The notes below the pieces were generated by a model, which was given only the letters and a program-made list of their open reading frames with translations, did no database searches and had not been told where the DNA came from. Positions 18,728-27,107 of a stretch of 64,000 nt of DNA are shown here, one piece after another (positions within the stretch are counted from its first letter, which is position 1; each line of letters opens with the position of its first letter). Both the position numbers and the translations under genes were made by a program. This DNA comes from Cellulophaga baltica (GTDB taxonomy: Bacteria; Bacteroidota; Bacteroidia; Flavobacteriales; Flavobacteriaceae): assembly GCF_018861125.1 (NCBI RefSeq), contig NZ_JAHKQN010000020.1:33920-97919 (forward strand). Reading direction: 5' to 3'.

Positions 18728-19608
18728 TCTTGTTCGGTTTCTAATTGTTTTTTATAATCCTCTAAATTAGCTTTTATTTTATCGTTCAGCTCTGGTTCCT
18801 TAATATCTTTATACTTTTTTAACTCTTTTAATAAAATTTGTGCTACAATCACGCGAGCTGCTTTTTTATTGTCTGCCGGTATTACAAACCAAGGTGCATT
18901 TTTTTTTGAAGTTTTATTAATTGCTTCTTCATAACATTCTTGATACTTATCCCAAAGTTTACGTTCTTTTAAATCGCCTGGAGAAAATTTCCAGTTTTTC
19001 TCTTTTAATGCCAACCTACGCAAAAGTCTTTGGCGCTGTTCTTCTTTTGACAGATGTAAAAAGAATTTAAATACTATAGTACCATTTGCGGTTATATGCT
19101 TCTCAAAATTATTGATTTGTTCAAATCTACTTTCCCAAAACTTTTCATCTAAATCTTTAACGGAATGAATACCCGGAATATGCTCACTCAGAACATATTC
19201 TGGGTGAACCCTTGTTACCAAAACATTTTCATAATGAGTTCTATTAAACACCCCTACTTTACCTTTTGCTGGTAACGAAATATAATGACGCCATAAATAG
19301 TCATGTTTTTTTTCTAATTCTGTTGGCACCTTAAAGCTATGCACCACCACACCTCTAGCATTAAAATCTTTAAAAACCTCACGAATCAAACTATCTTTAC
19401 CAGAAGTATCCATACCCTGTAAGCATAATAAAACACTATACTTACCATGTGCATACATTGTGTCTTGAAATTCACCTAGTTCACGTCGTATTTTTTTTAA
19501 TACTTTTTTAAGCTTATCATCATCTGTGTCAAAATCTTCAAAAGTATTTATCGCCTTTAAATCAACCGGTTTGATTACCTTATATGTATCTGTATTTATT
19601 TTCTTCAT
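18724..19608 (-). CDS. ppk2: PPK2-family polyphosphate:nucleotide phosphotransferase
   Basis: A 294-residue cytoplasmic kinase transferring phosphate between inorganic polyphosphate and nucleotides. Walker A is GMDTSGKDSLIRE (about 85-97), followed by HSFKVPTELEKKHDYLWRHY, GVFNRTHYENVLVTRVHPE (lid and Walker B-like region) and RLALKEKNWKFSPGDLKER. The HDYLWR and FNR-YE-LV-RVHPE pattern is what I recall for class III enzymes, which can phosphorylate AMP and ADP, but class cannot be fixed without alignment. It is first of a two-gene unit with the M28 peptidase (4-bp overlap). Confidence 0.92.
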   Translation of the reverse strand: MKKINTDTYKVIKPVDLKAINTFEDFDTDDDKLKKVLKKIRRELGEFQDTMYAHGKYSVLLCLQGMDTSGKDSLIREVFKDFNARGVVVHSFKVPTELEKKHDYLWRHYISLPAKGKVGVFNRTHYENVLVTRVHPEYVLSEHIPGIHSVKDLDEKFWESRFEQINNFEKHITANGTIVFKFFLHLSKEEQRQRLLRRLALKEKNWKFSPGDLKERKLWDKYQECYEEAINKTSKKNAPWFVIPADNKKAARVIVAQILLKELKKYKDIKEPELNDKIKANLEDYKKQLETEQE

Positions 19609-19921
19609 CTCATGAAGATAATTTTTTTTAGAAAATAAAACTAAAAGTATACCTAAATGCTTATAAAATGTTAATTAGGGTTTCTATAACTCTTATTAAA
19701 AATAGCTATTGTAATTTTGAAAAAGTGTGAAATCACGACTTATCTGTTTTTTGTATATTTAGATTAAATAGCTTTTGATCAAATAAAGCAAAACCTCATA
19801 CTCACAAACCTGAGTTAAACTAACAACCAAGCAGTTTATCGAATAAAAAAATAAGTTTAAAACTCGCTATCTATATTTGTGGTGTAACACCCCAAATGTT
19901 ATTAAACTCAATTCTTAACCT
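19609..19921. other. 313-bp gene-less stretch between ppk2 and a secreted protein
   Basis: An intergenic region between divergent genes. It contains two plus-strand TAnnTTTG matches (19712-19719 TAATTTTG and 19872-19879 TATATTTG) and the small palindrome GGTGTAACACC at about 19881-19891. I see no open frame worth calling. Confidence 0.5.
19872..19879 (+). promoter_or_regulatory. Candidate -7 element for the 231-residue secreted protein
   Basis: TATATTTG matches TAnnTTTG. The palindrome GGTGTAACACC starts 1-2 bp downstream, at the expected transcription start, and could be an operator or the 5' hairpin of the mRNA. Confidence 0.5.
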
Positions 19922-20617
19922 ATGAAAAACAAAATCCTCCTACTTTGTTTATCGCTTTTATTTTTTTTAACATCTTTTTCTTCGGAAAAAGCATGTGAAT
20001 ATGTAGGTTCAAATATTGAGTATATTACTTCACAGACGCAAAAAGCACTACTAGAAACTGACTTAAATAAAACAAAATATCAGACCTACAAAGCTATTAA
20101 TGCCATTGAAAAAACAAAAAAACAATTGAATGACTGTGGCTGTAGCGAGGCTTCTAAAAGCTTATTTAAAGGTTTAGAAAATTTAGTAAAAGCTACCAGA
20201 ACATCAACAATAAGTGCTGCTCATGTATTATTAAACAGGGTTTTAGAAAACACATCAACAAGTTTAGAGTCATTAAACAAACACCATTTACACCAAAGCA
20301 AGTATCAAAATGATGTTTTAACTTTAAATACCACAGAGCCTGCCGAAAAAACGCCCAGCCTTTATTCTAAAATGCCTAGCGAAAGAGAAATGCATCAAAA
20401 AATTGATATTTCTCTTAAAAAATTTAAAAATTCATTAGACGAGGTTATTAAAGTTCTTGATTGTTCTAATGCCAAGGGATATATGGTAAAACTTGAAAAC
20501 GAGTGCCAAGATCAATTATTAAGACAAGACCTTACTGACAGTAAAAGATATTACAATTTAAGAACTAAAGAAATAGTAACTGATGCGCTTAAAAAATTAC
20601 CTGAATGCAATAATTAA
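19922..20617 (+). CDS. Secreted helical protein of unknown function
   Basis: A 231-residue exported protein with a signal peptide (ILLLCLSLLFFLTSFSS). The mature protein is almost all predicted helix and Lys-rich, with cysteines at CEYVGS, DCGCSE, DCSNA, ECQDQ and PECNN, which could form disulfides in the periplasm. ALLETDLNKTKYQTYKAINA suggests a helical bundle. I do not recognise the family. It is convergent with the NtrC-like regulator, with only 5 bp between stop codons and a shared hairpin. Confidence 0.72.
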   Translation: MKNKILLLCLSLLFFLTSFSSEKACEYVGSNIEYITSQTQKALLETDLNKTKYQTYKAINAIEKTKKQLNDCGCSEASKSLFKGLENLVKATRTSTISAAHVLLNRVLENTSTSLESLNKHHLHQSKYQNDVLTLNTTEPAEKTPSLYSKMPSEREMHQKIDISLKKFKNSLDEVIKVLDCSNAKGYMVKLENECQDQLLRQDLTDSKRYYNLRTKEIVTDALKKLPECNN

Positions 20618-20644
20618 ACTATTTACTTACTAGCAAATAGTTTA
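20615..20644. terminator. Hairpin spanning both stop codons of two convergent genes
   Basis: The perfect 10-bp inverted repeat TAAACTATTT / AAATAGTTTA has a 10-nt loop. It begins at the stop codon of the secreted protein and covers the stop codon of the regulator. There is no long T-run, so termination efficiency is uncertain. Confidence 0.5.
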
Positions 20645-21786
20645 ACATCATCTACATCTACTTCAGGTTTTCCTAGAATTATAAGTCTTTCAACTACGTT
20701 TCGTAGTTCGCGAATATTACCTGTCCAGTCGTACTCTTTTAGTAATGCAATAGCTTTATCACTAAATATCTTTGGTACTGAGCCCTGTTCTGAAGCTATT
20801 TTTTTTGCAAAATGCTTGATTAGTAACGGAATATCATCACGCCTATCGTTTAAAGCAGGAACTTTAACTAAAATTACAGCAAGTCTGTGGTATAAATCTT
20901 CTCTAAAACGACCTTCTTCAATTTCTAATTTTAAATCTTTGTTAGTTGCCGCTACTACTCTAACATTTACTTTTATATCCTTATCTGTACCAACTCTTGA
21001 AATTTTACTTTCTTGCAAAGCCCTTAATACTTTTGCTTGAGCAGATAAACTCATATCTCCTATTTCATCTAAAAAAATGGTTCCGTTATTAGCTGCTTCA
21101 AACTTACCTGCTCTATCTTTTACAGCTGAAGTAAATGCACCTTTAACATGTCCAAACAATTCGCTCTCTATAAGTTCAGACGGAATTGCCGCACAGTTAA
21201 CTTCTATAAATGTACCGCTACTACGTTGGCTTTTTTCATGAATCCAATGAGCCACTAACTCCTTACCTGTACCATTCGGACCTGTAATTAGTACACGAGC
21301 ATCAGTTGGGGCAACCTTCTCAATCATCTCTTTTATAGATGATATAGCATCACTCTCACCAATCATTTGGTAATTTTTACTTACCTTTTTCTTCAGAATT
21401 TTATTTTCAACAACCAATTCTTTTTTATCTAAAGCATTACGAACAGTTGTCAATAATCTATTTAAATCTGGTGGTTTAGAGATATAATCAAAAGCTCCTA
21501 AACGCATTGTATTTACGGCAGTATCTAAATCTCCATGACCAGATATCATAACAAATGGAATTTCTGGTTTTATCTTTTTACACGCTTCTAACACTTCAAC
21601 ACCATCCATTTTTGGCATTTTAATATCACAAATAACTAAGTCGTAATCCTCTTTTTTTAAAATCTCAATACCTTTTAAACCATCTTCAGCTTCATCAACA
21701 GAATAGGTGTCATTTTCTTCTGAAAGTATTTTTACTAAAACTCTTCTAATTGCTGCTTCGTCTTCTATAACTAGTATTCTTGGCAT
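20623..21786 (-). CDS. NtrC-type response regulator lacking a DNA-binding domain
   Basis: A 387-residue two-domain regulator. The receiver domain (1-120) has the phospho-acceptor Asp54 in VICDIKMPKMDG and the Lys in YISKPP. The AAA+ domain (about 140-375) has Walker A GPNGTGKE (169-176), Walker B GTIFLDE (235-241), the arginine region GRFREDLYHRL and WTGNIRELRNVVERL. The sigma-54 contact loop reads GAFTSA (216-221) instead of GAFTGA. The protein stops about 20 residues after the AAA+ lid, so the C-terminal Fis-type helix-turn-helix is absent. No sensor kinase is adjacent. The mechanosensitive channel gene is 48 bp upstream on the same strand. Confidence 0.93.
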   Translation of the reverse strand: MPRILVIEDEAAIRRVLVKILSEENDTYSVDEAEDGLKGIEILKKEDYDLVICDIKMPKMDGVEVLEACKKIKPEIPFVMISGHGDLDTAVNTMRLGAFDYISKPPDLNRLLTTVRNALDKKELVVENKILKKKVSKNYQMIGESDAISSIKEMIEKVAPTDARVLITGPNGTGKELVAHWIHEKSQRSSGTFIEVNCAAIPSELIESELFGHVKGAFTSAVKDRAGKFEAANNGTIFLDEIGDMSLSAQAKVLRALQESKISRVGTDKDIKVNVRVVAATNKDLKLEIEEGRFREDLYHRLAVILVKVPALNDRRDDIPLLIKHFAKKIASEQGSVPKIFSDKAIALLKEYDWTGNIRELRNVVERLIILGKPEVDVDDVKLFASK

Positions 21787-21834
21787 ATTTTTTATTTTAA
21801 ATTTCAGATACTTAACAGTATAAATGAAATGTGT

Positions 21835-22719
21835 TTAACTTCTTTTTATATAAACATCGCGTTGTGGAAATGGTATGCTTATATTGTTTTCTCTAAACTT
21901 GGCATCAATTTTATACCTAATAGCACTTTTTATTCTTGGGTCAGAAAAACTATCACTTATATAAAAATTGACTGCAAAAATTAAAGCTGAATCTCCAAAA
22001 TCTTCAAAAATTACAAATGGTTTAGGATTCTTTAAAACTCCCTTTTCACCAATTACAGCTTCTATAAGAAGTTTAGTGACCAAATCCACATCACTACCAT
22101 ATGCTACACCTAAGCGCACTGTTTCACGAGTTGATTTATGGTTTTGAGTGTAATTGTAAATAGTTTCACTAATAAACTTATGGTTTGGAATAATTACAAC
22201 CTTATCATCTCTAGTAATACATCGCGTTGTCCTCAATTTTATTTCAAAAACCTTACCAACTTTTCCGTTTATTTCAACAATATCACCTACACTTAATGAT
22301 TTATCTACAATTATAAAAATACCTCCAATAATATCTTGAAAAAGTTCTTGTAACGCAAGTCCTAAACCAACAAAAAGTGCTGCTGATGCTGTTAGTAAAA
22401 TAGATATATTAATACCCGCCGCACTCATGGTTACTACAATAACCACCAAATAAACTACATACCTAATAAACTTAAAAACACTTATAAATTTTAGTTTATC
22501 ATCATTTTGCATGTTACGCGTGAAAAGAACACGCAACCATTTGAGCACAAAACTGGTAAATAAAAAAGCTACAAAAAGAAGTAATATAAGACCAATGGTA
22601 ATGTGAATTTCTTTTTCACCCTTACCGAAATGAACGCCTATTTCAAGAAAATTTTTAATAGACCCCCAAATATCATTTTCTATGATCTCTTTTACTGTTT
22701 CGGCGTTATTTTGTTGCAT
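21835..22719 (-). CDS. MscS-family mechanosensitive ion channel
   Basis: A 294-residue inner-membrane channel that opens on membrane tension to release solutes after osmotic downshock. Three hydrophobic segments lie at about 38-60, 83-105 and 108-140. The pore-lining helix and MscS middle domain read LGLALQELFQDIIGGIFIIVD, then VGDIVEINGKVGKVFEIKLR and a C-terminal domain ending NISIPFPQRDVYI. It is a small MscS form. It begins 3 bp after the ABC permease stop, so it is probably co-transcribed with the Nat-type ABC genes. Confidence 0.93.
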   Translation of the reverse strand: MQQNNAETVKEIIENDIWGSIKNFLEIGVHFGKGEKEIHITIGLILLLFVAFLFTSFVLKWLRVLFTRNMQNDDKLKFISVFKFIRYVVYLVVIVVTMSAAGINISILLTASAALFVGLGLALQELFQDIIGGIFIIVDKSLSVGDIVEINGKVGKVFEIKLRTTRCITRDDKVVIIPNHKFISETIYNYTQNHKSTRETVRLGVAYGSDVDLVTKLLIEAVIGEKGVLKNPKPFVIFEDFGDSALIFAVNFYISDSFSDPRIKSAIRYKIDAKFRENNISIPFPQRDVYIKRS

Positions 22720-22722
22720 TAT

Positions 22723-24063
22723 TTAATACTTTAACCACTTGTACAATTCTTTGTAGCTAGGTTTTTTACCATACATTAAAATACCTATTCGGTATATTTT
22801 GGCTGCGAACCATACAATACCAATAAAAGTAATAATTAATAATAAAATAGATACAACTAATTGCCAAATAGGAACACCACCTTCACCTAAACCACTAGAC
22901 AAACGCATTAGCATTACAATTGGTGAGGTTAGCGGAAATAATGAAAACGCTACTGCCGTTGGACCATGTGGATTATTGAATACTGAAAAGAAACCTACGT
23001 AAATAGCCAACATTAAAGGCATTATTACTGGGAACACAAATTGCTGTGTATCAGTTTCATTATCAACCGCAGCACCAATAGCCGCATAAATTGAACTGTA
23101 AATTAAATAGCCTAACAAAAAATATACGATAAAAAAACTGATCAACATTACCCATGGAATTTTGTAAACCTCCATACCTAAAGCAATTATTTTTTCATTT
23201 ACCATACCTACAGATGGCATAGCCGCAGGAACTGCTTGAACTCCCATTTGGTTGGCAGCATCAAAACTTGATGGATCAATATCAAAAAAGAAAACAACGG
23301 CAGTTAATAATATTGATGCAGAAATAATCCAGATTGCAAATTGTGTTATACCTGCAAGTGAAGTACCAATAATTTTTCCCATCATTAACTGAAATGGTTT
23401 AACTGATGAGATGATAACTTCAATAATTCTACTTGTTTTCTCTTCAATAACGCTACGCATCACAAAACCACCATAAATAATAATAAACATCATTATTAAA
23501 TAACCAAAGCCACCACCTATAAAAGCTTTAATTTCATTAAAACCTTTTACATTAAGTTCACCGGAAAATGTTGCAGTCTGCATCGTATAAGGCTCTTGGA
23601 TGGTTGCAAATTGTTGTTTAGACACTCCAATTTCATACAACCTATCTTGTTCAAGTCTGGTTTTAAATATACTTTCTAACTTTTCTAAAACAGTAGTGCT
23701 TGGCGCCTCTTTAGTATAGAAAAAAGTTTTTATTGCAACATCTTCAATATTGGATGCTTCGGGAATATGCAACATGCCATAATAGCCCATATTTTCAGTA
23801 GAATCTATAGCTACATCTAAAGGCAAGTCTTTTAAATTTATATATGAAGTTGTTTCTGTAGTAACAAATTCATTACTAAAAAAATCACTTTCGTTTAAAA
23901 CAGTAATAATTTGTTTTTCACTGTCATTTAACTTCGTTAAAAAAGCAATTAAAACAACCATAGCTACCATTAAAAGGGGGCTTAAAAAGGTCATTATAAC
24001 AAATGATTTATTACGAACTTTAGCTAAATATTCTCTCTTAATTATAAGTAATAATTTATCCAT
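22723..24063 (-). CDS. ABC-2 type permease (NatB-like)
   Basis: A 446-residue membrane subunit. One N-terminal helix (SFVIMTFLSPLLMVAMVVLI, about 20-40) is followed by an extracytoplasmic domain of about 130 residues and then five or more helices (180-440), the layout of NatB/YhaP permeases. VMRSVIEEKTSRIIEVIISS is the conserved ABC-2 coupling segment. It overlaps the ATPase gene by 8 bp, so they form one exporter. Sodium export is the classical role of NatAB, but the substrate here is only inferred. Confidence 0.92.
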   Translation of the reverse strand: MDKLLLIIKREYLAKVRNKSFVIMTFLSPLLMVAMVVLIAFLTKLNDSEKQIITVLNESDFFSNEFVTTETTSYINLKDLPLDVAIDSTENMGYYGMLHIPEASNIEDVAIKTFFYTKEAPSTTVLEKLESIFKTRLEQDRLYEIGVSKQQFATIQEPYTMQTATFSGELNVKGFNEIKAFIGGGFGYLIMMFIIIYGGFVMRSVIEEKTSRIIEVIISSVKPFQLMMGKIIGTSLAGITQFAIWIISASILLTAVVFFFDIDPSSFDAANQMGVQAVPAAMPSVGMVNEKIIALGMEVYKIPWVMLISFFIVYFLLGYLIYSSIYAAIGAAVDNETDTQQFVFPVIMPLMLAIYVGFFSVFNNPHGPTAVAFSLFPLTSPIVMLMRLSSGLGEGGVPIWQLVVSILLLIITFIGIVWFAAKIYRIGILMYGKKPSYKELYKWLKY

Positions 24064-24991
24064 TTGAGCCTTTATTTTGGATCGTTTCTATAAAGATATC
24101 GTTTGCTGTGGGTATTTTCTCTAAAAAGTGATTAATAGGAGCTTTAGACGCTAAATGCGTTAAAATTTCTCGTGAAGTTTTAGAGACAATTTGCAAATTG
24201 AAGTTAAGTTGGTTTTCTATAGCATCAAAGCTTTCTTCAGAAATTGTAAAATGATTTTTTAAATCACTCACAATTTCTAATCCGTTTGAAGTTTGCATAC
24301 CCACTTCAAATATATTTTTCTTGTACTCTCTTTTTATATCTGTAAGTCTACCATCTAATATTTTTTCAGATTGATAAATGAGTGCTATATGTTCACATAG
24401 CTCTTCAACAGATTCCATACGGTGCGTAGAAAATATAATTGAAGTTCCTTTTTTCTTCAACTCAAGAATTTCATCTTTTATGATATTTGCATTAATTGGG
24501 TCAAAACCACTAAATGGCTCATCAAAAATTAAAAGCTTTGGCTCATGCAATACAGTAACAATAAACTGTACTTTCTGTGCCATCCCTTTTGAAAGTTCTT
24601 GTACTTTTTTATTCCACCAATCACCAATCTCAAACCTATCAAACCAATATTTAAGCTTTTTTTGAGCTTCGGTTTTAGACATGCCTTTTAATTGTGCTAA
24701 ATATAAAGCTTGCTCACCAACCTTCATACTTTTATACAAACCACGCTCTTCTGGCAAATAGCCAATCATAGCAATATGATTAGGATTTAAAAGTTCTCCG
24801 TTAAAAAAGACCTCCCCAGAATCTGGATGAGTAATTTGATTGATTATTCTTATTAGTGAAGTTTTACCTGCGCCATTAGGGCCAAGTAAACCGTAAATAC
24901 TATTTTCAGGGATTTCTAAAGAAATTTTATTTAAAGCGGTATAATCGCCATAACTTTTGCTTACTTCTTTAGTTACCAAAATATGGTTCAT
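24056..24991 (-). CDS. ABC transporter ATP-binding protein (NatA-like)
   Basis: A 311-residue ATPase subunit. Walker A is GPNGAGKTS (about 38-46), the Q-loop region is IGYLPEERGLY, the signature is LSKGMAQKVQ (LSKGM replaces LSGGQ, normal in this subfamily), Walker B is LLIFDEPFSGFDP, and the H-loop is STHRMESVEELC. A C-terminal domain of about 90 residues follows, as in NatA/CcmA-type proteins. It is first in a tight unit with the permease (8-bp overlap) and the MscS channel. Confidence 0.94.
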   Translation of the reverse strand: MNHILVTKEVSKSYGDYTALNKISLEIPENSIYGLLGPNGAGKTSLIRIINQITHPDSGEVFFNGELLNPNHIAMIGYLPEERGLYKSMKVGEQALYLAQLKGMSKTEAQKKLKYWFDRFEIGDWWNKKVQELSKGMAQKVQFIVTVLHEPKLLIFDEPFSGFDPINANIIKDEILELKKKGTSIIFSTHRMESVEELCEHIALIYQSEKILDGRLTDIKREYKKNIFEVGMQTSNGLEIVSDLKNHFTISEESFDAIENQLNFNLQIVSKTSREILTHLASKAPINHFLEKIPTANDIFIETIQNKGSNG

Positions 24992-25108
24992 GCAAACAAT
25001 TTTATCAAAGATATTGATTTGGTTTAAAAAAGGTTAACAGTTTGGTCAATTTAATTTTAAAAACACTAACCCTTTTTAAGTTAAAAATAAGTGTATTTAA
25101 AAGCAAAA

Positions 25109-25135
25109 CCCACCCTTAGTTAGATTAAGGATGGG
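25109..25135 (-). terminator. Terminator downstream of dnaJ
   Basis: CCCACCCTTA pairs with TAAGGATGGG (one mismatch, 7-nt loop). On the minus strand it is followed by TTTTGCTTTT. It lies about 90 bp beyond the dnaJ stop. Confidence 0.65.
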
Positions 25136-25162
25136 AAAAAAAATTGCTATGAAAAAGAAAAT

Positions 25163-25184
25163 TAACATTGGTTACCCAATGTTA
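25163..25184. other. Perfect 9-bp hairpin in the dnaJ 3' region
   Basis: TAACATTGG-TTAC-CCAATGTTA is a perfect inverted repeat followed by TTTT on the plus strand. It lies between the dnaJ stop and the 25109 terminator and may protect the mRNA 3' end or act as a second stop signal. Confidence 0.5.
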
Positions 25185-25226
25185 TTTTCAAATATACATT
25201 TTTTTTAATAATATTTTCTCATATTC

Positions 25227-26351
25227 TTAAGAGAACATATCTTTTACTTTTTCAAAGAAAGATTTGTCTGACTTTTCTGGACTTGGTACAAAATTTTCAT
25301 TTGTCTGCATTTTCTCAAAAAACTCTCGCTGTTCTTTATTCAAAGTTTTTGGTGTCCAGACATTTACGTGTACTAATAAATCACCAGCACCATAACCATT
25401 TAAGCTTGCAATACCTTTACCTCTTAAGCGTAATATTTTACCTGATTGAATACCTGGCTCAAGTTTAATACGAACTTTACCTGTTACAGCATCAATTTCT
25501 TTTGATGTACCTAAAACAGCTTCAGAAATACTTACATACAAATCGTAATGCAAATTATCACCTTCACGTTTTAATGTTTCATGCTCTTGCGTTTCAATAG
25601 CTACAATTAAATCACCAGGAATACCGTTGCCTGGAGCATCGTTACCTTTTCCTGAAACTTTAAGTTGCATACCATCTTCAACACCACCCGGAATTTTTAC
25701 AGAAACAGTTTCTTCTTTAACAATCATACCTTGAGCGTCTGCCTCACTAGGTCTGTTATCTATAATCTGTCCGCTACCACCACATGTAGTACAGGTAGCT
25801 GCTGTTTGCATTCTTCCTAATATTGTATTGGTAACTTTAGCTACTTGCCCTCTACCGCCACATGTTGCACAAGTTTTATAGGTCACCCCTTTTGCTTGTA
25901 CTTTTCGTTTAACTTTTATTTTCTTTTCAACACCATTAGCTACATCTTCTAATGTTAATGAAACTCGAATTTTAAGGCTACTACCTTTAGTTCTACGTTG
26001 GCCTCCGCCACCGCCGCCAAAACCACCAAAACCACCTCCGAAGCCACCGCCTCCGAAAATATCACCGAACTGGCTGAATATGTCATCCATATTCATACCA
26101 CCTCCGCCTCCGCCAAAACCACCTGAACCATCAAAGGCTTGGTGACCGTATTGGTCGTAACGCGCTTTTTTATTTTCGTCGCTTAACACTTCATAAGCTT
26201 CAGCCGCTTTTTTAAACATTTCTTCGGCTTTAGAATCTCCAGGGTTTTTATCTGGGTGATACTGTACTGCCTTTTTACGATATGCTTTTTTTATCTCTGC
26301 TGCTGTAGCACCTTTACTAATGCCTAATATGTCGTAATAATCTTCCTTCAT
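25227..26351 (-). CDS. dnaJ: Chaperone DnaJ with a half zinc domain
   Basis: A 374-residue Hsp40. The J-domain (1-70) carries HPD at 32-34. A long Gly/Phe region follows (75-118, repeated GGGFGG). The zinc region (about 150-200) has only two CxxCxGxG motifs, CATCGGRG (161-168) and CTTCGGSG (187-194), whereas E. coli DnaJ has four. The substrate-binding C-terminal domains (205-350) are normal (KIPGGVEDGMQLKVSGKGN). It delivers clients to DnaK and stimulates its ATPase. It is 9 bp downstream of grpE. No CIRCE element was seen. Confidence 0.96.
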   Translation of the reverse strand: MKEDYYDILGISKGATAAEIKKAYRKKAVQYHPDKNPGDSKAEEMFKKAAEAYEVLSDENKKARYDQYGHQAFDGSGGFGGGGGGMNMDDIFSQFGDIFGGGGFGGGFGGFGGGGGGQRRTKGSSLKIRVSLTLEDVANGVEKKIKVKRKVQAKGVTYKTCATCGGRGQVAKVTNTILGRMQTAATCTTCGGSGQIIDNRPSEADAQGMIVKEETVSVKIPGGVEDGMQLKVSGKGNDAPGNGIPGDLIVAIETQEHETLKREGDNLHYDLYVSISEAVLGTSKEIDAVTGKVRIKLEPGIQSGKILRLRGKGIASLNGYGAGDLLVHVNVWTPKTLNKEQREFFEKMQTNENFVPSPEKSDKSFFEKVKDMFS

Positions 26352-26360
26352 ACCTATTTT

Positions 26361-26906
26361 TTAATTACCAACAACCACTTTTGGATGACGGATAATTTTA
26401 TCACCTAGTTTAAAACCTTTTTCGATGACATCAATTATTTTTCCTTTCATTTTTTTATCTGGCGCTGGTATTTGAGTTATTGCATCATGAATTTCTGCAT
26501 CAAAAACATCGCCCGCTTTAGCCTCAACTTCTTCTAAACCTTTAGCTTTTAATACCTGCTTAAATTTATTTTGAATTAGCTCAACACCTTTAAACATCTC
26601 TTTATCTTCTGATTTAGCTAATTCAGGTAAAGCCCTGTCAAAATCATCAGAAACCGGTAAAAGTGCTACAATAACCTCTTGTCCTGCAGTACGGAATAAA
26701 TCCATACGTTCTTTTGAAGTTCTTTTTTTGTAGTTTTCAAATTCAGCAAAAAGTCTCAAAAATTTATCTTTTTCTTTAGCTAAATCTTCTTTTAACTGCT
26801 CTTCAACAGAAAGTTCTTCAACTTCAACTTGCTCTTCTTGAGTTTCAGGAACTTCTTGTTCTAAATTCTCGTCTACTATATCTTCTGATTTATTTTTATC
26901 GCTCAT
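26361..26906 (-). CDS. grpE: Nucleotide-exchange factor GrpE
   Basis: A 181-residue protein that releases ADP from DnaK. There is an acidic, disordered N-terminus (about 1-40, rich in Glu), a long dimerising helix (EQLKEDLAKEKDKFLRLFAEFENYKKR), and a C-terminal beta domain with the GrpE signature running from VEAKAGDVFDAEIHDAI to EKGFKLGDKIIRHPKVVV. It is first in a two-gene operon with dnaJ behind a well-formed promoter. dnaK is not in the window. Confidence 0.96.
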   Translation of the reverse strand: MSDKNKSEDIVDENLEQEVPETQEEQVEVEELSVEEQLKEDLAKEKDKFLRLFAEFENYKKRTSKERMDLFRTAGQEVIVALLPVSDDFDRALPELAKSEDKEMFKGVELIQNKFKQVLKAKGLEEVEAKAGDVFDAEIHDAITQIPAPDKKMKGKIIDVIEKGFKLGDKIIRHPKVVVGN

Positions 26907-26943
26907 TTGTGATTCAATTTTGAAATCTGCAATTTACAATTGG

Positions 26944-26975
26944 CAAAAGTACTGCCAATTCTTTAAAAATGTCAA
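26944..26975 (-). promoter_or_regulatory. grpE-dnaJ promoter
   Basis: On the minus strand a TTG element (26973-26975) is separated by 21 bp from TACTTTTG (26944-26951), a full match to the Bacteroidota vegetative promoter TTG-N17-23-TAnnTTTG. No heat-shock-specific repeat is visible. Confidence 0.7.
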
Positions 26976-27107
26976 AATGTCACCAAACTTTATGGCAAAA
27001 CATGACTATTGACTAGTTTTTGACTGAAACTAGAATTATTTAAACTTAAAAAGGAATAGAAACTAACTTTATGACACTGCTTGATAATAACACTACTTTA
27101 AACTTCC

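Noticed and set aside
20623-21786. Sigma-54 promoters (TGGCAC-N5-TTGC) in intergenic regions
   Set aside because: Searched by eye near the response regulator and nitrogen genes; no convincing match outside coding sequence.
25149-25208. A 19-codon frame with ATG downstream of dnaJ
   Set aside because: It spans the perfect hairpin at 25163-25184, has no promoter and no recognisable product; the hairpin explains the sequence better.
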